Below, one piece after another: positions 23,953 through 32,403 of a stretch of 64,000 bases of DNA. A model generated the notes under the pieces. That model was not told where the DNA came from. It was given only the letters and a program-made list of their open reading frames with translations, and ran no database searches. Source of the stretch: Dactylosporangium fulvum (GTDB lineage Bacteria > Actinomycetota > Actinomycetes > Mycobacteriales > Micromonosporaceae). How positions within the stretch are numbered: the stretch's first letter is position 1; each line of letters opens with the position of its first letter. The DNA lies in NCBI RefSeq assembly GCF_025137375.1, contig NZ_CP073720.1:5294501-5358500 (forward strand). The letters run 5' to 3'. A program made the position numbers and the translations under genes.

Positions 23953-25176
23953 TCACCCGTCGGCGGACGGTGCGGTTCCCGACACCGTCAGCCGGGTGAG
24001 CGCCTCCGTGAGCCGGATGACCTGGCCACGCAGGTCGTCCGCCCAGCCGTTCACCCGGTCCACCTCCGCCCGCAGCCTCGTCAGCTCCTCCCGCGCCGCG
24101 ATCAGCGCCGCCTCCGCGCCGGCCGCCCGGGCGCCCTCCGCGTCGAGCCGGCGCTGCAACCGGTTCTCCGCCTCGGCCCGCTCGCGCAGGGCCCGCTCCA
24201 CCGCGGTGTGGGCGACGTCGCGCTCCCGCAGCGCCGCACCCGCCGCGTCGCGGGCCGTGTCCCGTTCCCGGTAGGCCTCCGCCCGCAACGCCGCCTCCGT
24301 CGCCGCCTCCCGGCGGGCGGTGTCCCGCTCGACCGTCGCGACCGCCCGGGCCGCGTCCGCCTCCCGCGCCGCGGCCTCCGCGGCGGCGACCTCGGCACGC
24401 GCCCGCTCCTCGGCGGCGGCGACGGTCGCCACCGACCGCTGCTGCGCGGCCTCGACCTCCCGGGCGGCCCGTTCCCCCGCCTCCCGTGCCTGCCGTTCGG
24501 CGGCGTCGCGCTGCTCCCGCGCCGCGGCGACCTCGGACTCGGCCCGTTCGCGGGTCTCCCGGACGGCCTGCTCGGCGTCGGCCTCCGTCTGCCGGGCGCG
24601 GGCCTCGGCCGCGTCGACCTCCTGCTCGGCCCGGGCGCGGTCGGCGGCGGCCTCGGCCAGCGCCGCGTCCGCGCGGCCCTTCTCCCGGGCCGCCGTCGCG
24701 CGGGCCTGAGCGGCGGTGTCACGGGCGTCGTCGCGCTCCGCGTGGGCGGCGACGAGCCCGGTCGCGGCCTCCGCCCGGGCCTCCGCGATGCGCCGCTCGA
24801 CCCCGGCCGGGGACAGCTCGGCGTGCAACGCCTCGACGAGCGTCTCCACGACCTGGTCGAGCCGCTCCGCGACCTCGAACGCCCGCGCCACCTGACCCGC
24901 CAGCCCGGGCGAGGTCCGCTGCCGCATCCGCGCGTTGCGGGCGTCACGCTGACATTCGCCGTTGTTGTCGCGGCAGTACCGGAAGGGCCTGCCGGCCGAG
25001 TTCCGCTGCGGCACCGGCCGGCCGCAGTGGGCGCAGGGCCGCTCGTCGGCGGATTCGGCGTCCTCGACGGGCGGCTCGACGACTTGCTCGATGAGTGGCT
25101 CGGCGGAGCGCTTGCGGGGGGTTCTGGTCCGTTGCCTGTCGTCGTCGATCCGCACGTCGATCCGGGACTCGTTCAC
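23953..25176 (-). CDS. Zinc-knuckle and long coiled-coil protein
   Basis: 407 aa. An acidic, disordered start (to about residue 45) is followed by a small zinc-binding-like module, PCAHCGRPVPQRNSAGRPFRYCRDNNGECQRDARN, with four cysteines. From about residue 85 to 390 it is an almost uninterrupted Ala/Glu/Arg coiled coil. The layout recalls plasmid KfrA and response-type coiled-coil proteins, but sequence alone does not prove it. No membrane helix. GTG at 25176 chosen as the first start giving a charged N-terminus; an earlier ATG at 25215 adds a Gly-rich stretch. Cytoskeletal, chromosome-organising or DNA-binding roles are all possible. Confidence 0.7.
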   Translation of the reverse strand: MNESRIDVRIDDDRQRTRTPRKRSAEPLIEQVVEPPVEDAESADERPCAHCGRPVPQRNSAGRPFRYCRDNNGECQRDARNARMRQRTSPGLAGQVARAFEVAERLDQVVETLVEALHAELSPAGVERRIAEARAEAATGLVAAHAERDDARDTAAQARATAAREKGRADAALAEAAADRARAEQEVDAAEARARQTEADAEQAVRETRERAESEVAAAREQRDAAERQAREAGERAAREVEAAQQRSVATVAAAEERARAEVAAAEAAAREADAARAVATVERDTARREAATEAALRAEAYRERDTARDAAGAALRERDVAHTAVERALRERAEAENRLQRRLDAEGARAAGAEAALIAAREELTRLRAEVDRVNGWADDLRGQVIRLTEALTRLTVSGTAPSADG

Positions 25177-25323
25177 GCGGGCGAGCGTAGAACCTCCGCC
25201 GCATCTTCCCGGCACGACACGCCGGTGATTACCGGATTTTCATTACCGATAATTCAATAAACCCCTCGGAAGCAGGTACACCATAATGACTGTTATGCGC
25301 GCGTGAGGGCTTCCGGTCGCCCA

Positions 25324-25498
25324 GGAGCCTGTTGCGCAATTCGCTGGGACGGCGTTGGCGGCCCAGCTATGCGCCGATCTTGGAGTTGTGGCGCCATGAA
25401 CCTCCGAATTTGTCCGGGTTTGTCAAGGACCACAACTCCAAGATCGGCGCGGTTGTCGGGGTTGACGCGCGAGAGATCCGAATTGCGCAGCAGGCTCC
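25324..25498. mobile_element. Nested-palindrome MITE-like element, copy 1
   Basis: Outer 20-base terminal inverted repeats (25324-25343 and 25479-25498, 19 of 20 identical, GGAGCCTG...) enclose a second, perfect 21-base inverted repeat (25371-25391 and 25430-25450). No open frame of its own. The flanks continue the symmetry (GGTCGCC left, GGCGACC right), so it appears inserted in, or grown from, a larger palindrome like the one at 30352-30409. A closely related copy is at 46776-46951. Probably mobilised by a transposase encoded elsewhere. Confidence 0.7.
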
Positions 25499-25938
25499 CA
25501 GGCGACCCGAAGTTCCCCTGGATCACGGGGCCTCCCGTTCGGAGCCGAAGAACGACGCACACCTGGGCGCGATCGAGCGAAGCCGGGGCAGCCGTGCCGG
25601 TGGAAGGTCCGGCGGCACGGGAGCGGGCGGGTCGCCGAACGCTGGCCCGGAATCGGCGACAGCGGCGTGCCCACCACGTCGACGCCGGTCACGATGAGGG
25701 CCGGGTCCGTGGTTCACGCGGACCGTCCGGGACATCGGCCGGCCGCGTAGCGAGCCGGTACCGACGACCGGCGCCGGCAGCACGGGCACGCACCCGCCGC
25801 GGACCGGGTCATGGCGGCCGCGGCGGCGACGCGCACGGATCTCCGCCCGGGCACGCGGGGCCCGGGCTCGCCGAAAGACCTGGCGGTATCGCCCGGCCGG
25901 CGGGTCAGGCCCCGCGTTCATGGGTAGGGTCGAGCCCC
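25499..25938. other. Gene-free region upstream of pyrE
   Basis: No supported gene. Open frames here are Arg/Pro/Gly-rich on all strands and lack start signals. The left part (25177-25323), before the MITE-like element, is unusually AT-rich for this genome (positions 25228-25260) with short ATTACCG/CGGTAAT symmetries and probably holds the promoter of the coiled-coil gene. The right part holds nothing recognisable before the pyrE GTG. Confidence 0.5.
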
Positions 25939-26469
25939 GTGACCGATGAACGACTGGCCGCCAGGATCCACCGCGCGAGCCACCTGACCGGCGAGTTCGT
26001 GCTCCGGTCCGGGCGGGTGGCGACCGAGTACTTCGACAAATACCTGTTCGAGGCCGACCCGGTCCTGCTCGACGAGGTCGCCGCCGGCATGGCAGCCCTG
26101 GTGCCGGACGGCACCGAGGTCCTGGCCGGGCTGGAGATGGGCGGGATCGCGGTCGTCACGGCCCTGGGCCGGCACACCGGCCTGCCCTGCGCGTTCGTCC
26201 GCAAGACCGCCAAGCCTTACGGGACGCGCAGACTGGCCGAGGGCGCCGCCGTCGCCGGCCGCCGGGTCCTCGTCGTCGAGGACGTGGTCACCTCCGGCGG
26301 GCAGGTCGTCATCTCCACCGGTCAGCTGCGCGACCTGGACGCGCAGATCAGCCACGCCCTGTGTGTCATCGACCGGCAGGAAGGCGGCACCGAGGCCCTC
26401 GCCGGCGCGGGGATCACACTGCGGTCCCTGCTGACCCGGGCCGACCTGGAGGCGGCGGCGCGGGACTGA
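25939..26469 (+). CDS. pyrE: Orotate phosphoribosyltransferase
   Basis: Makes orotidine 5'-phosphate from orotate and PRPP in pyrimidine synthesis. 176 aa. The PRPP-binding motif VLVVEDVVTSGGQ spans residues 110-122; TEYFDKYLFEADP (29-41) is the typical N-terminal substrate region; KTAKPYGT carries the flexible-loop lysines. GTG start at 25939, chosen because the family N-terminus begins here although the frame is open for 212 codons upstream. The gene stands alone, away from the pyr operon. Its last 56 bases overlap the convergent acyltransferase gene. Confidence 0.9.
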   Translation: MTDERLAARIHRASHLTGEFVLRSGRVATEYFDKYLFEADPVLLDEVAAGMAALVPDGTEVLAGLEMGGIAVVTALGRHTGLPCAFVRKTAKPYGTRRLAEGAAVAGRRVLVVEDVVTSGGQVVISTGQLRDLDAQISHALCVIDRQEGGTEALAGAGITLRSLLTRADLEAAARD

Positions 26470-27571
26470 GCGCCACCACCGGCCGGACAGGGCCGGCGGG
26501 CTGACGCGGGCCCGCCGGGCGCTCGAAGCGGTGGAACAGTGCCCAGCACAGCAGCAGCGCCGCGGCGAACACCGGGAGCCAGGCCAGCCGGGGGAGCAGC
26601 CAGCCCGCCGTGACCGGCGCCGTGTGCAGGCCCGGAAGCGGGTGACCGGCGACCAGCAGGGCAGCACCGGTCGTCGTCAGCATCGCCGTCTGGTGCCACA
26701 GGAACACCGTCATCGCCGACAGGTTCACCAGCGCCACCGCCGCCCAGACGGCCGGGCGGCGCAGCAGCCGGCGCAACGGGTCGAGCAGCAGCAGCGCCAG
26801 GCCGACCTGGGCCACGCCGAACGTCACCGCGGCCAGGGTCGGCGGATTGAGGTTCGACACGCCCTCGCCCGGCACGCCGACCATCGAGGCCGGGTAGCCG
26901 CCCCACCGCACGAGCACGGCCGTCGCCGTCGCACCGCCGATCAGCAGCAGCCACGGCGAGGCGACGGGACGGCGGGCGCCCAGACAGTACGGCACCAGCC
27001 AGCCCGCCGCCAGGTTGAGCCAACCGGTCCAGCCCGGCAGGTCCAGCACGAACCGTCCCGCGTCGACGAGCGCCACCGCCAGCAGCGGCCAGCCCGGATG
27101 CAGGCGCATCGCGAGCGGGGTCGCCGCCGTCAGGGCCGCGAACACCAGCAGGAACCACAGCGGCGACAGCACCAGCTTGACCAGCGTGCGCACCGTGCCC
27201 GTGTCGAGCCCGGCGGCCAGCAGGACCGCGCACGCCACCGCCCACACGAGCAGCAGCACGGCCACCGGCCGGAAGAGGCGGGCCAGGCGGAAACGGACCC
27301 ACGGCCCATCCGACCCCCGGTAGGAACGTCCGGCGACCAGCCCGCCGACGAAGAAGAACACCGCCAGGGTCTGCAGCAGCCAGGTCGCGGGCGCCAGCCA
27401 CGGCAGGTGCCGCAACGGGCTGCTGGTGCCGTGCACCGCGCCGCCGTCGACGACCAGGGCGGTCACCAGCCAGTGGCCGAGGACCACGCCGAGGATCGCG
27501 AACGCGCGCAGGGCGTCGACACCCCGGTCCCGGTCCTTCGGGGTAGCGGCCTCGATGCGGTCGATGAGCAT
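26414..27571 (-). CDS. Acyltransferase family 3 membrane protein
   Basis: 385 aa, about ten membrane helices, AT3/OafA-like. The signature RGVDALRAFAILGVVLGHWL at residues 16-35 includes the conserved histidine. Such proteins acylate sugars or lipids on the outer face of the membrane; no substrate is evident. The C-terminal 35 residues are Pro/Gly-rich. It overlaps the end of pyrE by 56 bases, tail to tail, and is divergent from the NAD(P)-dependent reductase gene. Confidence 0.8.
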   Translation of the reverse strand: MLIDRIEAATPKDRDRGVDALRAFAILGVVLGHWLVTALVVDGGAVHGTSSPLRHLPWLAPATWLLQTLAVFFFVGGLVAGRSYRGSDGPWVRFRLARLFRPVAVLLLVWAVACAVLLAAGLDTGTVRTLVKLVLSPLWFLLVFAALTAATPLAMRLHPGWPLLAVALVDAGRFVLDLPGWTGWLNLAAGWLVPYCLGARRPVASPWLLLIGGATATAVLVRWGGYPASMVGVPGEGVSNLNPPTLAAVTFGVAQVGLALLLLDPLRRLLRRPAVWAAVALVNLSAMTVFLWHQTAMLTTTGAALLVAGHPLPGLHTAPVTAGWLLPRLAWLPVFAAALLLCWALFHRFERPAGPRQPAGPVRPVVALSPAPPPPGRPGSAGTAV

Positions 27572-27612
27572 GCCCGCAACCGTAGGAAGACCACCCCGCC
27601 CGCCGCGTCACG

Positions 27613-27641
27613 CCGCAGAGCCATCTCATGTAGCTCTGCGG
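27613..27641. promoter_or_regulatory. Inverted repeat between divergent genes
   Basis: CCGCAGAGC (27613-27621) and GCTCTGCGG (27633-27641) form a perfect 9-base inverted repeat with an 11-base centre. It ends 14 bases before the reductase ATG and 42 bases before the acyltransferase start, a likely operator. The cognate regulator is unknown. Confidence 0.5.
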
Positions 27642-27654
27642 TACTACTGAGGGC

Positions 27655-28482
27655 ATGACACGACTGATGGTCACGGGTGCCACCGGACATCTCGGCCGGC
27701 GGGTCGCCGCCCGCGCCGCCGCGGCGGGCTGGGCGGTGACCGGCACCTACCTGAGCCGGCCCGGCGAGCACGCCGACGAACAGCTCGACGTCCGCGACGC
27801 CGACGCCGTCCGCAAGAGCGTCGAACGGATCCGCCCCGCGGTGGTCGTCCACGCCGCCGCCGGCCGGGACCGCGACGACTGGCGCACCAACGCCGACGGC
27901 GCCGCCCACGTCGCGGTCGCCTGCGCCGCCGCCGGTGTCCGGCTCGTCCACGTGTCCAGCGACGCGGTCTTCTCCGGCCGCGCCGTCGACTACGACGAGT
28001 CCGCCGAGCCGGACCCGGTCTACCGGTACGGCGCGTCGAAGGCGGCGGCCGAGACGGCAGTACGCGCCGTGGTTCCCACCGCCGCCGTCGTGCGCACGTC
28101 GCTCATCGTCGGCGGCGGCGACGGCGGCCACGAAACGCTCACCCACGACCTGGTGGCCGGACGCGTCACCGGCGCGCTGTTCACCGACCAGATCCGCCGC
28201 CCCGTGCACGTCGACGACCTCGCCGACGCCCTGCTGGAACTGGCCGCCGGGGACTACGCCGGGGTGCTCAACGTCGCCGGCGCCGACGTCCTCAGCCGAT
28301 ACGACCTGGGCGTCCTCGTCGCCCGCCGGGACGGCCTCGACCCGGCCGCGATCCCGGCCGCCCGGGCCGCCGACGTGCGCCCGGGCCTGCCGACGGATGT
28401 GCGGCTGCGGACCGAGCGGGCCGCCGCGCTGCTGCGGACCCGGCTGCGCGGCGCGCAGGAGTTCATGACCGCAGCATTCTGA
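27655..28482 (+). CDS. RmlD-like NAD(P)-dependent sugar/epimerase-type reductase
   Basis: 275 aa extended short-chain dehydrogenase, dTDP-4-dehydrorhamnose reductase group. The cofactor motif is VTGATGHLGRRVA at residues 6-18, the active-site Tyr-Lys pair is YRYGASK, and DQIRRPVHVDDLADAL is typical of RmlD. It is short for RmlD and stands apart from any rhamnose cluster, so the substrate is open. Its end overlaps the convergent LysR gene by 20 bases. Confidence 0.8.
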   Translation: MTRLMVTGATGHLGRRVAARAAAAGWAVTGTYLSRPGEHADEQLDVRDADAVRKSVERIRPAVVVHAAAGRDRDDWRTNADGAAHVAVACAAAGVRLVHVSSDAVFSGRAVDYDESAEPDPVYRYGASKAAAETAVRAVVPTAAVVRTSLIVGGGDGGHETLTHDLVAGRVTGALFTDQIRRPVHVDDLADALLELAAGDYAGVLNVAGADVLSRYDLGVLVARRDGLDPAAIPAARAADVRPGLPTDVRLRTERAAALLRTRLRGAQEFMTAAF

Positions 28483-29338
28483 GGACCAGCGCCAGCGGCG
28501 GCCAGCCGCTGCGGCCGCGCCTGGTCACCGCGTAGGCGCGCATCGTCACCGCCGGGTCGGTGAGCGGCACCAGCGACACCCCCGGCAGCAGCGGCCAGTG
28601 CTCCGGCAGCAGGCCGACGCCGAGCCCGGCGGTGATGAGGTCCTGGACCAGCTCGAGACTGTCCGCCCGGTGCGCGATCCGCGGCTCGAACCCGGCCAGC
28701 GCCGCGATCGTCCGCACCACCCGCTCGTCGGCGGTGTTGCGGCTGTTGACGATCCAGTCGTGGTCACGGAACGCGGCGAAGACGGCGACCGCGGAGCCGC
28801 CCGCCGGCGCCGCGGTCGGCACGCCGAGGCCCCACGCGGTCGTCCACAGCGGCACCGCGTGCACCGCCGGGTCGAACGTCGCGGGGGCGAGGTTGTAGCC
28901 GTACGTCAGCGCGAGGTCGACCTCGTCCGAGGCCAGCAGCGCGAACGCCTCCGCCGGCTCGTGCTCGTGGATGAGCAGCCGCACGTCCGGATGGTGGCGG
29001 GCGAGCTCACCGACGATCGGCAGCAGCGACCGGCGCACCGCGGTCGCGAACCCGGCGACCCGCACCGTCCCGGCCGGTGTCGCGCCGGGGGCCAGGTCGA
29101 GCCGCGCCGCCTCGACCGCCGACAGGATCGTCACGGCGTGCCCGGCGAGGCGGTGCCCGGCCGGGGTCAGCCGCACGCGCCGCCCGTCGGGCTCGACGAG
29201 CGCCGCCCCGGCCTCCTTCGCCAGCAGCGCCAGCTGCTGCGACACCGTCGACGTCGTGACGTGCAGCGCCTCGGCGACCAGGCGCATCGAGCCCCGGTTG
29301 GCCAGCTCGACGAGATAGCGCAGGCGGCGGGTGTCCAC
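28463..29338 (-). CDS. LysR family transcriptional regulator
   Basis: 291 aa. The winged helix-turn-helix is at residues 1-60 (RLRYLVELANRGSMRLVAEALHVTTSTVSQQLALLAKEAGAALVEPDGRRVRLTPAG), followed by a periplasmic-binding-like effector domain (AGTVRVAGF to the end). Divergent from the EamA transporter gene with 84 bases between the starts and a clear inverted repeat in the gap, so it very likely controls that transporter and itself. Confidence 0.88.
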   Translation of the reverse strand: MDTRRLRYLVELANRGSMRLVAEALHVTTSTVSQQLALLAKEAGAALVEPDGRRVRLTPAGHRLAGHAVTILSAVEAARLDLAPGATPAGTVRVAGFATAVRRSLLPIVGELARHHPDVRLLIHEHEPAEAFALLASDEVDLALTYGYNLAPATFDPAVHAVPLWTTAWGLGVPTAAPAGGSAVAVFAAFRDHDWIVNSRNTADERVVRTIAALAGFEPRIAHRADSLELVQDLITAGLGVGLLPEHWPLLPGVSLVPLTDPAVTMRAYAVTRRGRSGWPPLALVLRMLRS

Positions 29339-29347
29339 CCCGAGATT

Positions 29348-29364
29348 GTTCAGGATTCATGAAC
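29348..29364. promoter_or_regulatory. LysR-type operator
   Basis: GTTCA and TGAAC arms around 7 bases (a T-N11-A type LysR box), ten bases upstream of the lysR start. A half site, GTGAAC, recurs at 29391. Confidence 0.5.
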
Positions 29365-29422
29365 GGTACGTCCAGAAAGCCGACGTGGACGTGAACGGTC
29401 CCGGCATGCCCTACTGGCAGGC

Positions 29423-30286
29423 ATGACCCCCACCCGCACCGGCGCCACCCTGGCCCTCGCCTCCGTCGTCATCGTCCAGCTGGGACTCGCCCTGTCGGTC
29501 GGACTGTTCGACGAGCTCGGCCCGGAAGGCGCCGCCTGGCTGCGACTCGCCTGGGCCGGGGTCATCTTCCTGGCCATCGCCCGGCCCCGCCCGTCGCGGT
29601 TCACCCACACCGGGTTCCTCGCCTGCGTCGCCCTCGGGGTCACGACCGCCGGCCTGACGATGTTCTTCATGGCGGCGATCGCGCGGCTTCCGCTCGGTAC
29701 CGCCACCGCCCTGGAGTTCCTCGGACCGCTCGGCGTCGCCGTCGCCCGCGGCCGCGCCAAGCTGTGGCCGATCCTCGCCGCCGCGGGGGTCGTGCTGCTC
29801 ACCGAACCCTGGCACGGTGTCGTCGACCCGGCCGGGGTCGGGTACGCGCTCGCCGCCGCCGCGTGCTGGGCCGGGTACATCCTGCTGACCCAGCGCGTCG
29901 GCGACGAGGTCACCGGCGTGCGCGGGCTCGCGGTGTCGATGCCGGTCGCAGCACTCGTCGCCACCGTGGTCGCGGGCCCTTCCGTCGCCGTGCGGCTGAC
30001 CTGGGAGCTGGTGCTCGTCGGGGCGGTGCTGGCCGTCGTGCTGCCCGTCATCCCGTACACCCTGGAACTCCTCGCCCTGCGCCGGCTCACCACCGCCGCG
30101 TTCGGCACGCTGATGGCCCTCGAACCGGCCGCCGCGCTCGTCGTCGGCCTGCTGCTCCTGCACCAGGTCCCCGGCCCGGCCGCGATCGCCGGCGTCGCGT
30201 TTGTCGTCGTCGCCGGCATCGGCGCGGAACGCACCGGCGCCCGGCCCGCCGCCGTTTCGCCGGTCGCCGAACCGTCCAGGGCATAA
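29423..30286 (+). CDS. EamA/RhtA-type transporter
   Basis: 287 aa drug/metabolite transporter with ten predicted helices in two EamA halves (second half from about residue 145). PRLPLGTATALEFLGPLGVAV-like sequence at about residue 90 is characteristic of the RhtA threonine/homoserine exporter group. Likely exports an amino acid or analogue under control of the divergent LysR protein. Confidence 0.82.
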   Translation: MTPTRTGATLALASVVIVQLGLALSVGLFDELGPEGAAWLRLAWAGVIFLAIARPRPSRFTHTGFLACVALGVTTAGLTMFFMAAIARLPLGTATALEFLGPLGVAVARGRAKLWPILAAAGVVLLTEPWHGVVDPAGVGYALAAAACWAGYILLTQRVGDEVTGVRGLAVSMPVAALVATVVAGPSVAVRLTWELVLVGAVLAVVLPVIPYTLELLALRRLTTAAFGTLMALEPAAALVVGLLLLHQVPGPAAIAGVAFVVVAGIGAERTGARPAAVSPVAEPSRA

Positions 30287-30351
30287 CGTCGCTCGACCGC
30301 GCCGGGCTTCGGCGCGACCGGAGCTTCCCGCCAAGGCGCCGGAGGGTCGCT

Positions 30352-30409
30352 CCATGATCGTGGGAACGTTCGGCTGCCCCGGCGACCCGAAGTTTCCCAC
30401 GATCAATGG
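30352..30409. repeat. Solo extragenic palindrome
   Basis: TGATCGTGGGAA (30355-30366) pairs with TTCCCACGATCA (30394-30405). The right arm GGCGACCCGAAGTTTCCC is nearly the same as the right flank of the MITE-like element at 25.5 kb, so this looks like the empty or solo form of that host palindrome. Confidence 0.6.
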
Positions 30410-30426
30410 GGCGGCGGGAAACATCG

Positions 30427-30456
30427 TTGACGGAGTGAGTACTCACTCCGTACGGT
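30427..30456 (+). promoter_or_regulatory. tetR-mfs promoter with embedded TetR operator
   Basis: TTGACG (30427-30432), 18 bases, TACGGT (30451-30456). The spacer holds the perfect 20-base palindrome CGGAGTGAGTACTCACTCCG (30431-30450), a textbook TetR-type operator placed so that binding blocks RNA polymerase. Confidence 0.75.
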
Positions 30457-30463
30457 GGCGGGT

Positions 30464-31021
30464 ATGAAACGAGCTCCCGCCATGAGTCCCGACCAGCGCC
30501 GCGCCATGATCGTCGCCGCGGCGCTCCCGCTCGTCGTCGAGCACGGCGCCGCCGTCACCACCGCGCAGATCGCCCGCGCCGCGGGCATCGGCGAGGGCAC
30601 CGTCTTCCGCGCTTTCACCGACAAGGAGACGCTGCTGGCCGCCTGTATGGCCGAGGCACTGCGCCTCGACGACACCCTCGCCCACATCCGCTCCATCGAC
30701 CTCGACCAGCCGCTCGAAGCCCGGCTCACCGAGGCCGTCGAGACGCTGCGGGGCTACCTGACCCGGATGGGTGCCGTCGCCGGCGCGCTGCGCGCCACCG
30801 GCGGGCTCACCCGCGGCGAGCGGCCCCCGGACGACACCCGCCAGCAGGCCCTGGGCAGCACCGCCGAGGCCCTCGCCGGACTGTTCGCGCCCGAGCGGGA
30901 CCGGCTGCGCCGCAGCCCCGAGCAGCTGGCCAACGCCTTCCAGCACCTCATGATGGCCGCCGGCCGGATGCCCGCCGACGAACTCATCGACCTGTTCCTG
31001 CACGGGGCACTGCGCGCATGA
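30464..31021 (+). CDS. TetR family transcriptional regulator
   Basis: 185 aa. Helix-turn-helix at about residues 30-55 (TTAQIARAAGIGEGTVFRAFTDKETLL); C-terminal ligand domain all helical. ATG at 30464, eight bases after the -10 region, so the leader is very short. The stop overlaps the MFS start (ATGA), so repressor and pump are made together and the palindrome upstream gives feedback control. Confidence 0.88.
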   Translation: MKRAPAMSPDQRRAMIVAAALPLVVEHGAAVTTAQIARAAGIGEGTVFRAFTDKETLLAACMAEALRLDDTLAHIRSIDLDQPLEARLTEAVETLRGYLTRMGAVAGALRATGGLTRGERPPDDTRQQALGSTAEALAGLFAPERDRLRRSPEQLANAFQHLMMAAGRMPADELIDLFLHGALRA

Positions 31022-32367
31022 GGCACCGGGTGGTCGTCCTCGCGCTGCTCGCCTGCGCCTTCCTCGCCCTGCTGGACGGCACCGTCATCGGCACCGCCCT
31101 GCCGCGCATCGTGCACGAGGTCGGCGGTGACGACACGTGGTATCTCTGGCTCGTCACCGCGTACCTCATCACCAGCACGGTCAGCGTCCCGATCTACGGC
31201 CGCTTCGGCGACCTGTTCGGCCGCCGGCGCCTGCTGCTCGCCGGCCTCGCGGTGTTCCTCGCCGGTTCCCTGGCCTGCGGCGCCGCCGGCGACATCGGCA
31301 CCCTCGTCGCCGCTCGCGCCGTCCAGGGCCTCGGCGCCGGTTCCCTGCTGGCCCTGGGCATGGCCGCGATCCGTGACCTGGGCGCCGAGGCGGGCAGCGT
31401 GCGCATGCAGACCCTGCTCGGCGGCATGGTGGTCGCCGGGATGGTCGGCGGGCCGATCCTCGGCGGCCTGCTCACCGACCACGCCGGCTGGCGGTGGACG
31501 TTCTGGGTCAACCTGCCGATCGGCGTCGCCGCCCTGGCCGTGATCGCGGCGCGACTCCCCGCCGACCGCGCCCGGCACGGCACCGATCGCCGCCTCGACG
31601 TCGCCGGGATCACCCTGCTGACCGGCGGGCTCACGCTCGTCCTGCTGGCGCTGAGCCTGCAGCGGTACTGGCTGATCCTGGCCGCCGGCGCCGCCCTCCT
31701 GGCCTGCCTCGTGCCCGTCGAACGGCGCGCCGAGGTGCCGATCCTGCCGCCCGCCGTGCTGGGCAGGCGCAGCTCCGCCGCGCTGCTCACCGGCGGGTTC
31801 TGGTACCAGGCCGCGGCCCTGCCGGCGGGTGTGTTCCTGCCGTTGTACCTCCAGCACGACCGCCACTTCTCCGCCACCACGTCCGCGTTCGTCCTGCTCC
31901 CGATGCTGATCGGCATGGCCGCCGGCAACCGGCTCACCGCCTCGGTCGTGCTGCGCACCGGCCGGACCCGGCCCGTCCTGCTGACGGGCGCGGTGCTGGT
32001 CACCGCCGCCGGCATCGCGCTGCTGCTCAGCCCGGCGGGGGCACATCCGGTACACCTCGCGGCACTGACCCTCGTCGCGGGGCTCGGCCTCGGCCCGGCC
32101 ATGGGCGGGCACACGATCGCCGTGCAGCGCAGCGTGCCGCACGCCGACATGGGCACCGCCACCGCCGCGGCGATCCTCACCAAACAACTCGGCGGCCTCG
32201 TCGGGCTCGCCGCCGCGCAGCTGCCCGCCCTGCCGGCGCTGCGGGCCGCCGGCTGGTCGGGTGCGGCCGGCGGGGTCCTCGCCTTCGCCGCGCTGCTGGC
32301 GTTCCGGGAAGCCGGGCCGGAACCGGCGCCGGCGGGCACATCGGTGGACACCGCGGCGGCGCGTTGA
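31018..32367 (+). CDS. MFS multidrug-type efflux transporter
   Basis: 449 aa, 12-14 membrane helices, DHA2-like. Motif D1-like LLDGTVIGTALPRI at residues 18-31, motif A GRFGDLFGRRRLLLAG near 60, and motif C-like GPILGGLLTDHAGWRWTFWVNLPIG near 145 mark it as an exporter. Overlaps the tetR stop by four bases and is the evident target of that repressor. Confidence 0.86.
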   Translation: MRHRVVVLALLACAFLALLDGTVIGTALPRIVHEVGGDDTWYLWLVTAYLITSTVSVPIYGRFGDLFGRRRLLLAGLAVFLAGSLACGAAGDIGTLVAARAVQGLGAGSLLALGMAAIRDLGAEAGSVRMQTLLGGMVVAGMVGGPILGGLLTDHAGWRWTFWVNLPIGVAALAVIAARLPADRARHGTDRRLDVAGITLLTGGLTLVLLALSLQRYWLILAAGAALLACLVPVERRAEVPILPPAVLGRRSSAALLTGGFWYQAAALPAGVFLPLYLQHDRHFSATTSAFVLLPMLIGMAAGNRLTASVVLRTGRTRPVLLTGAVLVTAAGIALLLSPAGAHPVHLAALTLVAGLGLGPAMGGHTIAVQRSVPHADMGTATAAAILTKQLGGLVGLAAAQLPALPALRAAGWSGAAGGVLAFAALLAFREAGPEPAPAGTSVDTAAAR

Positions 32368-32393
32368 CATGCAGCCAATCGGCTGCATATTTT
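32364..32393 (+). promoter_or_regulatory. Promoter with ArsR-type operator
   Basis: TTGACA (32364-32369), 18 bases, TATTTT (32388-32393). Between them ATGCAGCC-AATC-GGCTGCAT (32369-32388) is a perfect inverted repeat, fitting autoregulation by the ArsR-type product encoded 11 bases downstream. The -35 overlaps the end of the mfs gene. Confidence 0.72.
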
Positions 32394-32403
32394 GGATAGG
32401 GTG

